Below, in pieces: positions 8,262 to 18,014 of a stretch of DNA of 32,146 bases (the stretch's first letter is position 1; each line of letters opens with the position of its first letter). Below the pieces are notes generated by a model, which did no database searches, was not told where the DNA came from, and saw nothing but the letters and a program-made list of their open reading frames with translations. This DNA is from Chromatiales bacterium. Lineage in GTDB: Bacteria; Pseudomonadota; Gammaproteobacteria; Chromatiales; Chromatiaceae. Location: positions 1 to 32,146 of the forward strand of contig JANQEV010000049.1 in assembly GCA_028278145.1 (NCBI GenBank), written 5' to 3'. The translations under genes and the position numbers were made by a program.

Positions 8262-9209
8262 ATGTATGAAGAGTTTTTCAATTTTACCGAACGCCCGTTT
8301 TCCCTGACGCCGGATCCTTCATTCCTGTATATGGGTAAAGGTCATCGTATGGCTTTGACCATGCTTAACTACGGGCTGAGAAGTGAAGCTGGAATCACTG
8401 TAATTACTGGTGAAGTTGGAGCCGGTAAGACCACCCTGATTCATCATGTATTGGCAGGACTGGGGGACGATATTACCGTAGGTCTCATTTCAAATACCCA
8501 TAGTGCATTTGGAGAGCTCCTGGAATGGGTGCTGATGGCATTTGGTCTGGACTACACGAATAAAACCAAGACCGAGCTATATCAGCTGTTCAGTGATTAT
8601 CTGATTGAACAGTATGCACAGAATAAACGTACGGTGCTGATAATCGATGAAGCGCAGAACTTTGGGGCTGAAACCCTGGAAGAGTTGCGTATGCTTTCCA
8701 ATATTAATTCTGGCAAGCATATGGTGCTGCAACTGGTGCTTGTTGGTCAGCCAGAACTACTCCAGACCATGAAGAAACAGGAGCTTCGTCAGTTAGCACA
8801 AAGGGTGTCGGTTGACTACCATATTGAAAGTCTGAAGCTGCCGGATACTATTGAGTATATTAAGTTTCGCATTGAGCATGCTGGTGGGGATCCTGGTATA
8901 TTTCTGAAATCTGCATGCGCTGTGGTTCACTACTATAGCCGTGGTATACCACGGTTGATCAATACCCTATGTGATTTTGCACTGGTGTATGCCTTTGCCG
9001 AGGAACAGCGTAAGGTGGAGGCGCAGTTGGTGCTTGATGTGGTCAGAGATAAACAGAAGGGCGGTATCTTTCCCATGCGTAAGGAAGAGGACGATGAAGC
9101 GGTAAAGATTCGGGAACTGATTAAAGGTAAGCTGGGGCTGGATATGAAACCGCTATTGGTTGAGAAGGATATATTTCAGGATAAACAAGAGCAGATCGAT
9201 CTGTTCTGA
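8262..9209 (+). CDS. ExeA-like AAA ATPase, PEP-CTERM-locus subfamily
   Basis: A 315-residue protein beginning 'MYEEFFNFTERPFSLTPDP', the usual opening of the ExeA/GspA-like 'putative secretion ATPase' linked to exosortase loci. Walker A is 'GEVGAGKTT' at 50-58 and Walker B 'VLIIDEAQ' at 125-132, followed by sensor-like 'LVLVGQPEL' and the winged-helix-like end 'SRGIPRLINTLCD'. It starts 10 bases after the kinase gene, so they are very likely co-translated. No membrane segment is seen. Its exact role in EPS or PEP-CTERM export is not established for the family; association with this gene neighbourhood is the main evidence. Confidence 0.9.
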   Translation: MYEEFFNFTERPFSLTPDPSFLYMGKGHRMALTMLNYGLRSEAGITVITGEVGAGKTTLIHHVLAGLGDDITVGLISNTHSAFGELLEWVLMAFGLDYTNKTKTELYQLFSDYLIEQYAQNKRTVLIIDEAQNFGAETLEELRMLSNINSGKHMVLQLVLVGQPELLQTMKKQELRQLAQRVSVDYHIESLKLPDTIEYIKFRIEHAGGDPGIFLKSACAVVHYYSRGIPRLINTLCDFALVYAFAEEQRKVEAQLVLDVVRDKQKGGIFPMRKEEDDEAVKIRELIKGKLGLDMKPLLVEKDIFQDKQEQIDLF

Positions 9210-9281
9210 TCCTTAGTGATAACGTCTTGTCACGCCATCAGTGCTGATTCGCAATGTATTAAGGGATTATATCCAAGCCAG

Positions 9282-10304
9282 ATGAAACAGAAACAAAAAG
9301 TCCTTCTGACTGGCGGGGCCGGCTATATCGGATCTCACACCTGTGTTGAGATGCTGAATGCAGGCTATGAAATCGTGGTGGTTGATAACCTGTGTAACAG
9401 TAGCAAAAAAGCCTTGGAACGGATTGAGGTGATTACTGGTCAGTCGCTTGCTTTTTACCAGGCGGATCTTATGGACACGGATGCCATGAGCCAGGTTTTC
9501 AGCGAGCACAGCATTAATAGCGTAATCCACTTTGCCGGGTTAAAGGCGGTAGGAGAGTCAGTAGAACAGCCTGTTGCCTACTACGAGAACAACATATGCG
9601 GCACCATAAGCTTGTGTAAGAAGATGCAAGAGCATGGGGTGTTTAATATCGTGTTCAGCTCCTCGGCAACTGTCTACGGTGATCCGGCATTACTGCCAAT
9701 TAATGAGGGTTTCCCCCTCTCTGCAACCAATCCATATGGCAGGTCCAAGTTGGTCATAGAAGAGATACTTAGAGACCTTTGGGTAGCAGATGATAGGTGG
9801 AATGTAACCTTGTTGCGCTATTTTAACCCAGTGGGAGCCCACGCATCCGGACTTCTGGGAGAGGATCCTTCTGGTATCCCTAATAACCTGATGCCGTATA
9901 TTGCTCAAGTGGCATCAGGTAAGCTGGAGAGGTTGTCGGTGTTTGGCAATGACTATCCCACTATGGATGGAACCGGTGTGCGGGATTATATCCATGTAGT
10001 GGATTTGGCTAAGGGACATCTGAAGGCCCTGGAGAAGATGCAGGATGAATCAGGTGTCAGTGTATATAATCTTGGTACCGGTTGTGGCTATAGTGTCCTG
10101 GAAATGGTGTCGGCTTTTGAGAAGGCATCTGGAGTGGAGATTCCTTATCAGATTGTCGGTCGGCGTTCTGGTGATATTGCTGCCTATTATGCAGACCCGT
10201 TTTTGGCCGAATCTGCTTTAGGCTGGAAGGCAGAACTGGGGCTGGAGCAGATGTGTGCAGATGCCTGGCGCTGGCAAAAAAATAATCCAGATGGATTTGG
10301 ATAG
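9282..10304 (+). CDS. galE: UDP-glucose 4-epimerase
   Basis: A 340-residue extended short-chain dehydrogenase. The N-terminal NAD-binding motif is '[10 protein letters not shown]', the catalytic 'SSSATVYG' and 'NPYGRSK' (Y-x3-K) are present, and the GalE-specific '[12 protein letters not shown]' follows. The protein has the usual family length. It interconverts UDP-glucose and UDP-galactose (some members also UDP-GlcNAc/GalNAc), supplying a hexose donor for the polymer. The frame is open back to GTG 9216, but the extra 22 residues lack conservation and ATG 9282 gives the standard N-terminus, so I use ATG 9282. The 72-base gap from the ATPase gene shows no terminator, and the gene may be on the same transcript. 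Confidence 0.95.
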   Translation: MKQKQKVLLTGGAGYIGSHTCVEMLNAGYEIVVVDNLCNSSKKALERIEVITGQSLAFYQADLMDTDAMSQVFSEHSINSVIHFAGLKAVGESVEQPVAYYENNICGTISLCKKMQEHGVFNIVFSSSATVYGDPALLPINEGFPLSATNPYGRSKLVIEEILRDLWVADDRWNVTLLRYFNPVGAHASGLLGEDPSGIPNNLMPYIAQVASGKLERLSVFGNDYPTMDGTGVRDYIHVVDLAKGHLKALEKMQDESGVSVYNLGTGCGYSVLEMVSAFEKASGVEIPYQIVGRRSGDIAAYYADPFLAESALGWKAELGLEQMCADAWRWQKNNPDGFG

Positions 10305-10371
10305 ACGCCTTGACTGATATGTCTGCAAACGTGCTCATTTGATAGAATGGCTCTAGAGTGGTGATTCAATA

Positions 10372-11247
10372 ATGAAAGGAATAATTCTTGCTGGTGGTTC
10401 TGGCACCAGGCTGTACCCACTGACCAAAGCTGTCAGCAAGCAGCTTATGCCTGTGTATGACAAACCCATGATCTACTATCCAATGTCTACCCTTATGCTG
10501 GCTGGTATTCGGGACATTCTAATCATCTCAACACCACATGATCTGCCCCAGTTTCAACAACTGTTTGGGGATGGATCACAGTTTGGACTAAATCTGGAGT
10601 ATGCAGAGCAGCCAAGACCAGAGGGGTTGGCCCAAGCCTTTGTTATTGGCCGTGAGTTTATAGGCGGATCTGGTTGCTGTTTGATTCTGGGAGACAATAT
10701 CTTTTATGGCCATGGATTGGGGACCAATCTGGAGAATGCGAAAAACATCAGCAGAGGTGCAACTATCTTTGCCTATCGGGTACAGGACCCAGAACGCTAT
10801 GGTGTAGTAGAGTTCGATGCTACAGGTAGGGCAATATCCATTGAGGAGAAGCCAGTAAAACCACGTTCACGCTACGCAGTGCCAGGTCTTTATTTCTATG
10901 ACAATCAGGTGGTTGATATAGCTGCGGACCTGAAGCCATCCGCACGTGGCGAGTTAGAGATAACCGATGTTAATAATAGGTATCTTGAACAAGGTACGTT
11001 ACATGTGGAGATGTTGGGTCGTGGCACTGCCTGGCTGGATACTGGAACCCATCAATCGCTGTTGCAGGCATCAACTTTTGTGGAGACGGTAGAGCAACGC
11101 CAGGGACTGAAAATATCATGTATTGAAGAGATCGCTTATCGCCAGGGTTTTATAACTGCGGAGCAGTTACAGCAGCTTGCTCAGTCGTTATCTAACAATG
11201 GGTATGGCAAGTATCTGTTAGATATTCTGGAGTCTGATGGGTTATGA
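10372..11247 (+). CDS. rfbA: Glucose-1-phosphate thymidylyltransferase
   Basis: A 291-residue nucleotidyltransferase with '[20 protein letters not shown]' at 8-27 (phosphate-binding loop and catalytic lysine), 'LGDNIFYG' in the middle, and 'EEKP' downstream, all diagnostic for RfbA/RmlA. It makes dTDP-glucose from dTTP and glucose-1-P, the first step of dTDP-L-rhamnose synthesis. Its stop codon overlaps the next start (ATGA at 11244-11247), implying translational coupling with rfbC. The following genes complete the pathway in the order rfbA-rfbC-rfbD-rfbB. Complete and normal in length. Confidence 0.97.
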   Translation: MKGIILAGGSGTRLYPLTKAVSKQLMPVYDKPMIYYPMSTLMLAGIRDILIISTPHDLPQFQQLFGDGSQFGLNLEYAEQPRPEGLAQAFVIGREFIGGSGCCLILGDNIFYGHGLGTNLENAKNISRGATIFAYRVQDPERYGVVEFDATGRAISIEEKPVKPRSRYAVPGLYFYDNQVVDIAADLKPSARGELEITDVNNRYLEQGTLHVEMLGRGTAWLDTGTHQSLLQASTFVETVEQRQGLKISCIEEIAYRQGFITAEQLQQLAQSLSNNGYGKYLLDILESDGL

Positions 11248-11798
11248 AGGTAATACCATGTTCTATTCCTGATGTGTTGGTTATTGAGCCTGATCTGTTT
11301 GGCGATGAGCGAGGTTTCTTCATGGAAACCTGGCATGCTGATAAATACCAGGCACATGGTATCAATCTGCCGTTCGTACAGGACAATCATTCACGCTCTT
11401 CCCGCGGTGTTCTCAGGGGGTTGCATTATCAACTTAAACACCCACAGGGCAAGCTGGTGCGAGTGACATCGGGTGCGGTTTTTGATGTTGCAGTGGATAT
11501 TCGTCTGGGCTCACCAACATTTGGACAGTGGGCCGGAGTAGAGTTGTCAGATAAAAATCACCGGCAAATTTATATTCCTCCCGGATTTGCCCACGGCTTT
11601 TGTGTGCTTGGTGATTCTGCAGATTTTGTTTACAAGTGCACTGACTTTTATCAGTCGGAAGATGAGTACGGAATCATGTGGAATGATCAGGACGTTGGAA
11701 TAGAGTGGCCTGAGATGGAATTTGTTGTGTCGGAAAAAGACCGTATGAATAAGTCGTTAACGGAACTAATGGACTTGGATCTATTGCCGAGATATTGA
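11244..11798 (+). CDS. rfbC: dTDP-4-dehydrorhamnose 3,5-epimerase
   Basis: A 184-residue RmlC cupin-fold epimerase. The family motif '[20 protein letters not shown]' contains the catalytic histidine, and 'FAHGF' and '[10 protein letters not shown]' (active-site tyrosine region) follow. It epimerises C3 and C5 of dTDP-4-keto-6-deoxyglucose, the third step toward dTDP-L-rhamnose. The start overlaps the rfbA stop by 4 bases. The rfbD start follows after 9 bases, so the set is expected to be made from one message. Confidence 0.96.
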   Translation: MKVIPCSIPDVLVIEPDLFGDERGFFMETWHADKYQAHGINLPFVQDNHSRSSRGVLRGLHYQLKHPQGKLVRVTSGAVFDVAVDIRLGSPTFGQWAGVELSDKNHRQIYIPPGFAHGFCVLGDSADFVYKCTDFYQSEDEYGIMWNDQDVGIEWPEMEFVVSEKDRMNKSLTELMDLDLLPRY

Positions 11799-11807
11799 GG
11801 AGCAATT

Positions 11808-12677
11808 ATGAAAATACTGGTAACTGGAAGTACCGGTCAATTGGGGCAGGAAGTGGTCCGGGTTCTCGCAGCAGATGGCAAGAATGTTACTGGAGTGAGC
11901 AGTAGAGATCTGGATTTTTGTCATCCGGAAAGGGTCAAGGAGTGGGTCTCCAGGTTCAAGGCAGATTGGGTGGTTAATTGTGCTGCCTACACCCATGTGG
12001 ATATGGCGGAACAGGAGCCAGATAAGGCCTTCCTGATCAATCATGCAGCTACAGTAGCTTTGGCTGAGGGTGTTAAAAGCTATGCTGGACAGCTGCTACA
12101 AATTTCCACCGATTTTATTTTTGATGGGAAACAATCACATCCATATTCAGAAGGTGATGTTCCTGCACCATTGAATGTGTATGGTGAATCAAAACTGGCA
12201 GGTGAGCAGGCAGTATCTGGTCTGCTGCCAGAAGCAACTGTATTGCGTACAGCCTGGGTTTATGGTGAGCATGGAAATAACTTTGTAAAGACCATGCTTA
12301 AGTTTGCCTCTGAGAGAAATGAGATTCAGGTGATTGATGATCAGTTGGGATCACCAACCTGGACCTGGGATATTGCAGAGGCCATATGCTCACTGATTAA
12401 TACTAATACAACTGGTATATATAATTTTACCAATGAGGGAGTGGCCTCATGGTATGACCTTGCTAGTGAGGTAATTACAGTTGCCAGGCAGCTTGGATAC
12501 CAGGTAAAGACCAGCCATGTCAGGCCTATACCAGCGTGTGACTACAAGACATTGGCATCCAGGCCAGCATACTCAGTACTGAGTAAATGCAAAATCAGGG
12601 ATGTCCTCAATTACAATATTCCGCACTGGCGTACTAGCTTGCGGGAGATGTTAACCCAATTACGGAAGACCAGATGA
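11808..12677 (+). CDS. rfbD: dTDP-4-dehydrorhamnose reductase
   Basis: A 289-residue RmlD-type reductase. N-terminal '[12 protein letters not shown]' binds NAD(P)H; '[12 protein letters not shown]', 'STDFIFDG' and '[11 protein letters not shown]' (catalytic Y-x3-K) are typical. It reduces dTDP-4-keto-L-rhamnose to dTDP-L-rhamnose, the final step. GAGGAG lies 6 bases before ATG 11808, a good ribosome site. The stop overlaps the rfbB start (ATGA, 12674-12677), so translation is coupled. Confidence 0.96.
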   Translation: MKILVTGSTGQLGQEVVRVLAADGKNVTGVSSRDLDFCHPERVKEWVSRFKADWVVNCAAYTHVDMAEQEPDKAFLINHAATVALAEGVKSYAGQLLQISTDFIFDGKQSHPYSEGDVPAPLNVYGESKLAGEQAVSGLLPEATVLRTAWVYGEHGNNFVKTMLKFASERNEIQVIDDQLGSPTWTWDIAEAICSLINTNTTGIYNFTNEGVASWYDLASEVITVARQLGYQVKTSHVRPIPACDYKTLASRPAYSVLSKCKIRDVLNYNIPHWRTSLREMLTQLRKTR

Positions 12678-13723
12678 AGAAGCTTTTAGTAACAGGCGGT
12701 GCCGGTTTTATTGGTTCCAACTTTGTACATCACTGGGTACAGAATCATCCTCAAGATAGAGTGATTAATCTGGATGCGCTTACCTATGCTGGAAACCTGG
12801 AAAATCTAACCGGGCTGGATGGTTCTGCCAATTACCGGTTTGTGCGGGGAGATATTTGTGATGCTGATTTGATCCAGAGGCTGTTTGTTGAAGAGAGCAT
12901 AGATCATGTAGTCCACTTCGCAGCCGAATCTCATGTGGATAGATCCATCTCCGGACCAGAGGCTTTTATAAATACCAATATTCATGGCACCTTTAATCTA
13001 CTGGAGACTGTCCGCAATACATGGGGAGAAAATACTCAGGGCTGCCGTTTCCTCCATGTTTCTACAGATGAGGTGTATGGCTCTCTGACAGCGGAGGCGC
13101 CAGCCTTCCAAGAGACCACGCCCTTTGCGCCCAATAGCCCTTATGCAGCATCCAAGGCCGCATCGGACCATCTGGTGCGGGCATACTTCCATACCTATGG
13201 GTTGCCTGTGGTAACCACCAACTGCTCCAATAACTATGGTCCTTATCAGTTTCCGGAAAAGCTTATACCACTGGTGATTTTGAACTCACTGGAAGATAAA
13301 CCATTACCGGTGTATGGCGATGGTCTGAATATCCGAGACTGGCTGCATGTGGATGATCACTGTGGTGCTATAGACCGCGTGCTACATGCTGGCCGGCCCG
13401 GTGAGACCTATAATATCGGCGGCTGTAATGAATGGACCAATATCGATATTGTACGCCTGATATGCTCAACCCTGGATGAGATGCGTCCGGGTGCAAAGCC
13501 CAGGAGTGAGCTGATTACCTTTGTAAAGGATCGCCCTGGACATGATCAGCGTTATGCCATCGATGCCAGTAAGATAATGGCAGAGTTGGATTGGAAGCCT
13601 GAATATACCTTTGAGACAGGCATACGTCAGACTGTCAGGTGGTATCTGGATAATGAGCAGTGGTGGAGCAGGATCAGGGATGGTAGTTATAAAGAGTATT
13701 ACCGACAGCAGTATGATGTCTGA
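12674..13723 (+). CDS. rfbB: dTDP-glucose 4,6-dehydratase
   Basis: A 349-residue extended SDR with '[11 protein letters not shown]' at 6-16, 'AAESHVDRS', catalytic 'STDEVYG', '[17 protein letters not shown]' and '[15 protein letters not shown]', the full RmlB signature. It converts dTDP-glucose to dTDP-4-keto-6-deoxyglucose, the second step of the pathway. It is the last of the four overlapping or closely spaced rhamnose genes. A 77-base AT-rich gap follows before the GDP-mannose gene, containing TATAAT at 13765-13770 that could be part of a weak internal promoter, though I see no good -35. Confidence 0.97.
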   Translation: MKKLLVTGGAGFIGSNFVHHWVQNHPQDRVINLDALTYAGNLENLTGLDGSANYRFVRGDICDADLIQRLFVEESIDHVVHFAAESHVDRSISGPEAFINTNIHGTFNLLETVRNTWGENTQGCRFLHVSTDEVYGSLTAEAPAFQETTPFAPNSPYAASKAASDHLVRAYFHTYGLPVVTTNCSNNYGPYQFPEKLIPLVILNSLEDKPLPVYGDGLNIRDWLHVDDHCGAIDRVLHAGRPGETYNIGGCNEWTNIDIVRLICSTLDEMRPGAKPRSELITFVKDRPGHDQRYAIDASKIMAELDWKPEYTFETGIRQTVRWYLDNEQWWSRIRDGSYKEYYRQQYDV

Positions 13724-13800
13724 TATACAACATCTACCTAACTCGAATAATCAATAATATCCTATATAATTAAACTCATTAACCGTAAAAAGGATACAGC

Positions 13801-15273
13801 GTGCTGTTACTCCCGATTATTCTCTCTGGCGGCTCTGGTACCAGGCTTTGGCCACTTTCCCGTGAAGCCTATCCCAAGCAATTTCTTCCGCTGGTGGGTT
13901 CAGACACCATGTTGCAGGCTACTATAAAACGTCTCGACGGGCTGTCAGAGGAGAACCCTCATACTGCCATAGGTGTGGCAGACCCGATCGTAGTGTGTAA
14001 TAACGATCATCGTTTTCTGGTTGCAGAGCAACTGCGTGGCATGGAGCGGCAGCATGCTGGAATCATACTGGAACCAGCAGGGCGTAACACAGCCCCAGCC
14101 TTGACTATGGCCGCTTTGATGGCCAATAAACATGAAGAAGTGGACCCGATACTCTTAGTAATGCCAGCGGATCACCTGGTACGAAACGAGAAGGAGTTTC
14201 GCTCCGTAATCGCCAGTGGCTGCAAAATCGCGGAAAGCGGAAAGGTGGTTACCTTTGGTGTGGTGCCAGACCGCCCAGAAACTGGCTATGGATATATGCG
14301 TAAAGGTAGTGCGCTCCCAGATGATGGAATAACGCAGACCTTTCTGTTGGATGCCTTTGTTGAAAAACCTAACCAGGCTACAGCACAGGCCTACCTGAAG
14401 AGTGGGCAATACCTGTGGAATTCAGGATTGTTCATGCTCAAGGCATCGCGTTGGTTGCAACTGATTGAACAATTCAGGCCGGATATCCTGGATGCCTGCC
14501 GGCAGGCATTTGAACATGGACGCCTGGATGGGGATTTCTTTCGGGCAGATGAAGATATGTTCAGTGCCTGTCCTTCAGACTCCATTGACTATGCGGTAAT
14601 GGAGCGAATCTCGGGTACGGATGGTGATGCAGTAGTACTGCCACTGAATGCAGACTGGTCTGATGTTGGCGCCTGGTCTTCCTTATGGGAGGTTATCGAA
14701 CATGATGCATCAGGCAATGTATGTGACGGTGATGTGTTTGCCTACGACAGCAAAAATAATTTTCTGCTGTCTGAGGGTAGGTTATTGGCAGCAGTTGGGA
14801 TAGAAAATCTGGTGGTAGTGGAGACGCCGGATGCTGTCCTGGTGGCAGATAAGGATAGGACTCAGAGTGTAAAAGAGGTAATTAACCATCTTAAGTCACA
14901 GCAGCGTGGGGAGTGTCGTTTCCATAATCGGGTGCACCGTCCCTGGGGTACGTTTGAACCCATAGGAAGTGGTGAGCGTTATCAGGTTAAACGTATCACA
15001 GTTAATCCCGGGGCGGCCCTGTCACTACAGATGCATCACCACCGGGCAGAACACTGGGTAGTGGTTAGTGGTACAGCTATGATTACTCGGGGTGATGAGC
15101 ATGTACTGTTGACCGAGAATGAATCCACCTTTATCCCTCTCGGTGTCAAGCATAGGTTGGAGAATCCCGGTAGTATCCCGCTTGAGATAATAGAGATACA
15201 GTCAGGCAGTTACCTGGGTGAGGATGATATTGTACGGTTTGAGGATGTGTATAACCGTAGCTCAGGAGATTGA
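13801..15273 (+). CDS. manC: Mannose-1-phosphate guanylyltransferase / mannose-6-phosphate isomerase
   Basis: A 490-residue bifunctional type-II enzyme (AlgA/ManC/XanB family). The N-terminal guanylyltransferase domain carries 'GGSGTRLWPLSREAYPKQF' at about 9-27, then 'FVEKP' and 'YLWNSGLFM'. The C-terminal cupin isomerase domain (about 375-490) carries 'RPWGTFEPI', 'LSLQMHHHRAEHWVVVSG' and 'IPLGVKHRLENPG'. It converts fructose-6-P to mannose-6-P and mannose-1-P to GDP-mannose. The intermediate step needs a phosphomannomutase, and the copy near the left edge is a pseudogene, so another one must act in trans. The start is GTG 13801, with AAGGAT about 7 bases upstream. Confidence 0.94.
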   Translation: MLLLPIILSGGSGTRLWPLSREAYPKQFLPLVGSDTMLQATIKRLDGLSEENPHTAIGVADPIVVCNNDHRFLVAEQLRGMERQHAGIILEPAGRNTAPALTMAALMANKHEEVDPILLVMPADHLVRNEKEFRSVIASGCKIAESGKVVTFGVVPDRPETGYGYMRKGSALPDDGITQTFLLDAFVEKPNQATAQAYLKSGQYLWNSGLFMLKASRWLQLIEQFRPDILDACRQAFEHGRLDGDFFRADEDMFSACPSDSIDYAVMERISGTDGDAVVLPLNADWSDVGAWSSLWEVIEHDASGNVCDGDVFAYDSKNNFLLSEGRLLAAVGIENLVVVETPDAVLVADKDRTQSVKEVINHLKSQQRGECRFHNRVHRPWGTFEPIGSGERYQVKRITVNPGAALSLQMHHHRAEHWVVVSGTAMITRGDEHVLLTENESTFIPLGVKHRLENPGSIPLEIIEIQSGSYLGEDDIVRFEDVYNRSSGD

Positions 15274-15564
15274 GGCAATATGGCAGGCCTGGATCTGTCA
15301 ACTGTGGCAACATTAAGGGACTAATATTGCTGCCTGACCGGTAGATAACCATAAAGTGTATTATTACTTAAGAAGGCGGTAATGCTGCCGCATTAATAAT
15401 AATGTGGCAGCGTAAGTATGTGCTCTGGCAAATGCTATACGGAAGTGGTGATCAGCTCTATACGACGGTAGTTGCACTAGTACGAGACATGATATGGAAT
15501 GGTATCAAATGAACTCAGCTGATGGCATTTCCCAGTCATGCTGGCATTAACGGAATAATAATAG
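15274..15564. other. Intergenic region between manC and wecC, with a hairpin
   Basis: There are 291 bases without a supportable gene. The one strong structure is an 11-bp inverted repeat, GCTGCCGCATT (15384-15394) and AATGTGGCAGC (15401-15411), with a 6-base AATAAT loop and one G-U pair as RNA. No T tract follows, so it is not a classical terminator. I see no convincing promoter. Confidence 0.6.
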
Positions 15565-16776
15565 ATGGTGAACAGAGTAAACCAAAAAATATGTGTGGTT
15601 GGTCTGGGCTATATTGGTCTGCCCACAGCTTCTCTACTTGGAACCAAGGGCTTCACAGTGCATGGTGTGGATGTAACCCAGTCGGTGGTGGATACCATAA
15701 ATCAGGGGCAAATCCATATAGTGGAGCCGGACCTGGATATTCTGGTTAAGTCAGCAGTAGGTTCTGGTAATCTGCGGGCCGGCCTTGAGCCGGAGGAAGC
15801 GGATGTATTCATCCTGGCAGTGCCTACCCCGTTTAAAGGTGAGCACCAGCCTGATCTGTCTTATATAGAAGATGCGACAAACAGGATTGCCCCCTATGTA
15901 AAACCTGGCAACCTGGTAATTCTCGAATCCACCAGTCCTGTCGGGACAACTGACAATATAGTAGCGAAGATTCTAGCTGATGCAGGCCATAAGGTGGGCG
16001 AGGATGTATTTGTAGCTCATTGTCCAGAACGGGTATTACCTGGAAGGATTCTTACTGAGCTGGTGGAGAATGATCGGATTGTAGGCGGGATAGATGAAAA
16101 ATCCACAGCTAAGGCGGTTGAGTTCTACCTCAGTTTTGTGCGGGGTGAAGTGCTGTCCACCAATGCCCGTACCGCTGAGTTGGCAAAACTTACTGAAAAT
16201 GCCTTCCGTGATGTGAATATCGCTTTTGCCAATGAGCTCTCTCTGATCTGTGACCAGCAAGGGATTAATGTATGGGAAATGATTCAACTGGCTAATCGTC
16301 ATCCACGGGTGGATATTCTGCAGCCTGGCCCGGGTGTAGGTGGCCACTGCATTGCAGTGGATCCGTGGTTTATCGTTGCAGCAGCACCACAACAGGCAAA
16401 CCTTATTCGTATGGCTAGAACGGTGAATGACAACAAGCCGGACTGGGTGGTGGAGAAGGTCAGGGCCAGTGCCAGGAAATTCAAACATCCAGTCATCGGT
16501 TGTCTGGGGTTGGCGTTTAAAGCAGATGTAGATGATCTACGTGGGTCACCTGCCTTACATATCGTTCGGCAGATCCAGCAGGAACAGTTGGGCGAATTGA
16601 TTGTAGCGGAACCAAATATCTCGTCACACGATGAGTTTGAACTACAATCCTATCAGGATGTAATCAACAATGCCGATATACTGCTGTTATTGGTGGACCA
16701 CAAACAGTTTCATGGTTTAAAGGCATCGGATCTGAAAGAGGTGGTCCTGATAGACACCCGTGGTCTGATCAAATGA
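15565..16776 (+). CDS. wecC: UDP-N-acetyl-D-mannosamine dehydrogenase (nucleotide-sugar dehydrogenase)
   Basis: A 403-residue UDP-glucose/GDP-mannose dehydrogenase family member. The Rossmann motif is '[10 protein letters not shown]' at 11-20, 'ESTSPVGTT' follows, the catalytic lysine region is '[18 protein letters not shown]', and the catalytic cysteine is Cys262 in '[15 protein letters not shown]'. The sequence type and the adjoining 2-epimerase gene point to UDP-ManNAc as substrate, giving UDP-ManNAcA, an acidic sugar. ATG 15565 is used because it places the Rossmann motif at the usual distance, although the ribosome site is weak. The stop overlaps the wecB start (ATGA, 16773-16776). Confidence 0.93.
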   Translation: MVNRVNQKICVVGLGYIGLPTASLLGTKGFTVHGVDVTQSVVDTINQGQIHIVEPDLDILVKSAVGSGNLRAGLEPEEADVFILAVPTPFKGEHQPDLSYIEDATNRIAPYVKPGNLVILESTSPVGTTDNIVAKILADAGHKVGEDVFVAHCPERVLPGRILTELVENDRIVGGIDEKSTAKAVEFYLSFVRGEVLSTNARTAELAKLTENAFRDVNIAFANELSLICDQQGINVWEMIQLANRHPRVDILQPGPGVGGHCIAVDPWFIVAAAPQQANLIRMARTVNDNKPDWVVEKVRASARKFKHPVIGCLGLAFKADVDDLRGSPALHIVRQIQQEQLGELIVAEPNISSHDEFELQSYQDVINNADILLLLVDHKQFHGLKASDLKEVVLIDTRGLIK

Positions 16777-17942
16777 GTTCCAGGGTTCTAGTTGTATTTG
16801 GTACTCGACCAGAAGCCATAAAGATGGCTCCGGTGGTTATTGCTTTGCAGCAGTCAGAATGGGCAGACGTGCAGGTGTGTGTTACTGCGCAACATCGTGA
16901 GATGCTGGATCAGGTTTTGGATTTGTTTGGCATAGTCCCAGAGCATGATCTGAATCTAATGCAGCCAGGCCAGGATCTGTTCGATATCACTGCTAATGTG
17001 CTGCTTGCGCTTCGGGATGTCTTGCGTCAAGAGCGACCGGATATAGTTCTGGTGCATGGCGACACCACTACCTGTTTTACTGCGGCTCTGGCTGCTTTCT
17101 ATGAAGGTATAGCTATTGGCCATGTAGAGGCTGGATTGCGCACCGGTAATCTGAGTGCTCCCTTTCCTGAAGAGGCCAACCGTTCTCTAACCGGCCGACT
17201 TGCCAATGTGCATTTTGTTCCTACCCAGGGTGCAGCGGATAACCTGATCATAGAGGGTGTTCCGAAAAAGGCTATTCATATAACCGGTAATACAGTTATA
17301 GATGCCCTGCTGATGGTACGAGACAAGGTAGCTGAATATCCCGTATTACACTGGAGTGGACTGTTGGGTGAGCAGTTGCATGGAAAGGTTACTGATGAAA
17401 CCAGGAAGTTGGTACTGATTACTGGCCATCGCAGGGAGAACTTTGGGCAGGGCTTTATAGATCTATGCACTGCGATACGGGAACTTGCCAACCGACATTC
17501 AGATTGGGATCTGTTGTATCCAGTGCATCTGAATCCAAATGTACAGAAGCCGGTATATGAGTTACTCGGTGGTCTGACCAATGTGCATTTGATCGAACCA
17601 CAGGACTACGCACCCTTTGTCTGGCTGATGGACCGGAGTGATCTGATCCTGACAGACTCTGGTGGTATTCAGGAGGAAGGGCCTTCACTGGGAAAACCGG
17701 TATTGGTAATGCGTGATGTGACCGAAAGGCCAGAGGCGGTTGATGCGGGCACGGTGAAGTTGGTAGGAACGGATACAGCTACAATTGTTGCAAGTGTAGA
17801 AGAGCTACTGGGAAATCAATCACTGTATGAAAAGATGTCAATGGCACATAACCCATATGGTGATGGCCAAGCGTGTAGCAGGATTGTGGATGTGCTGCGC
17901 CAAAGATCTAATACCATAGCGAAATCTAAAGGTGAGTCATAG
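16773..17942 (+). CDS. wecB: UDP-N-acetylglucosamine 2-epimerase (non-hydrolysing)
   Basis: A 389-residue enzyme opening '[18 protein letters not shown]', with '[16 protein letters not shown]', '[10 protein letters not shown]', 'PFPEEANR', 'TGHRRENFG' and '[17 protein letters not shown]', all hallmarks of the family. It converts UDP-GlcNAc to UDP-ManNAc, the substrate for the overlapping upstream dehydrogenase. Together the pair makes UDP-ManNAcA. A 72-base gap with no clear terminator leads to the exosortase gene, so read-through is plausible. Confidence 0.96.
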   Translation: MSSRVLVVFGTRPEAIKMAPVVIALQQSEWADVQVCVTAQHREMLDQVLDLFGIVPEHDLNLMQPGQDLFDITANVLLALRDVLRQERPDIVLVHGDTTTCFTAALAAFYEGIAIGHVEAGLRTGNLSAPFPEEANRSLTGRLANVHFVPTQGAADNLIIEGVPKKAIHITGNTVIDALLMVRDKVAEYPVLHWSGLLGEQLHGKVTDETRKLVLITGHRRENFGQGFIDLCTAIRELANRHSDWDLLYPVHLNPNVQKPVYELLGGLTNVHLIEPQDYAPFVWLMDRSDLILTDSGGIQEEGPSLGKPVLVMRDVTERPEAVDAGTVKLVGTDTATIVASVEELLGNQSLYEKMSMAHNPYGDGQACSRIVDVLRQRSNTIAKSKGES

Positions 17943-18014
17943 AATATGCTCTTGGGCCAGAAGGGTTTTATTGATTTACCTGTGGGAGAGACAGCTTTCT
18001 ACTAGTAGGACTAT

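Noticed and set aside
9216..9281. GTG start for a longer GalE
   Set aside because: The extra 22 residues do not fit the conserved GalE N-terminus, which begins just before the NAD motif at ATG 9282.
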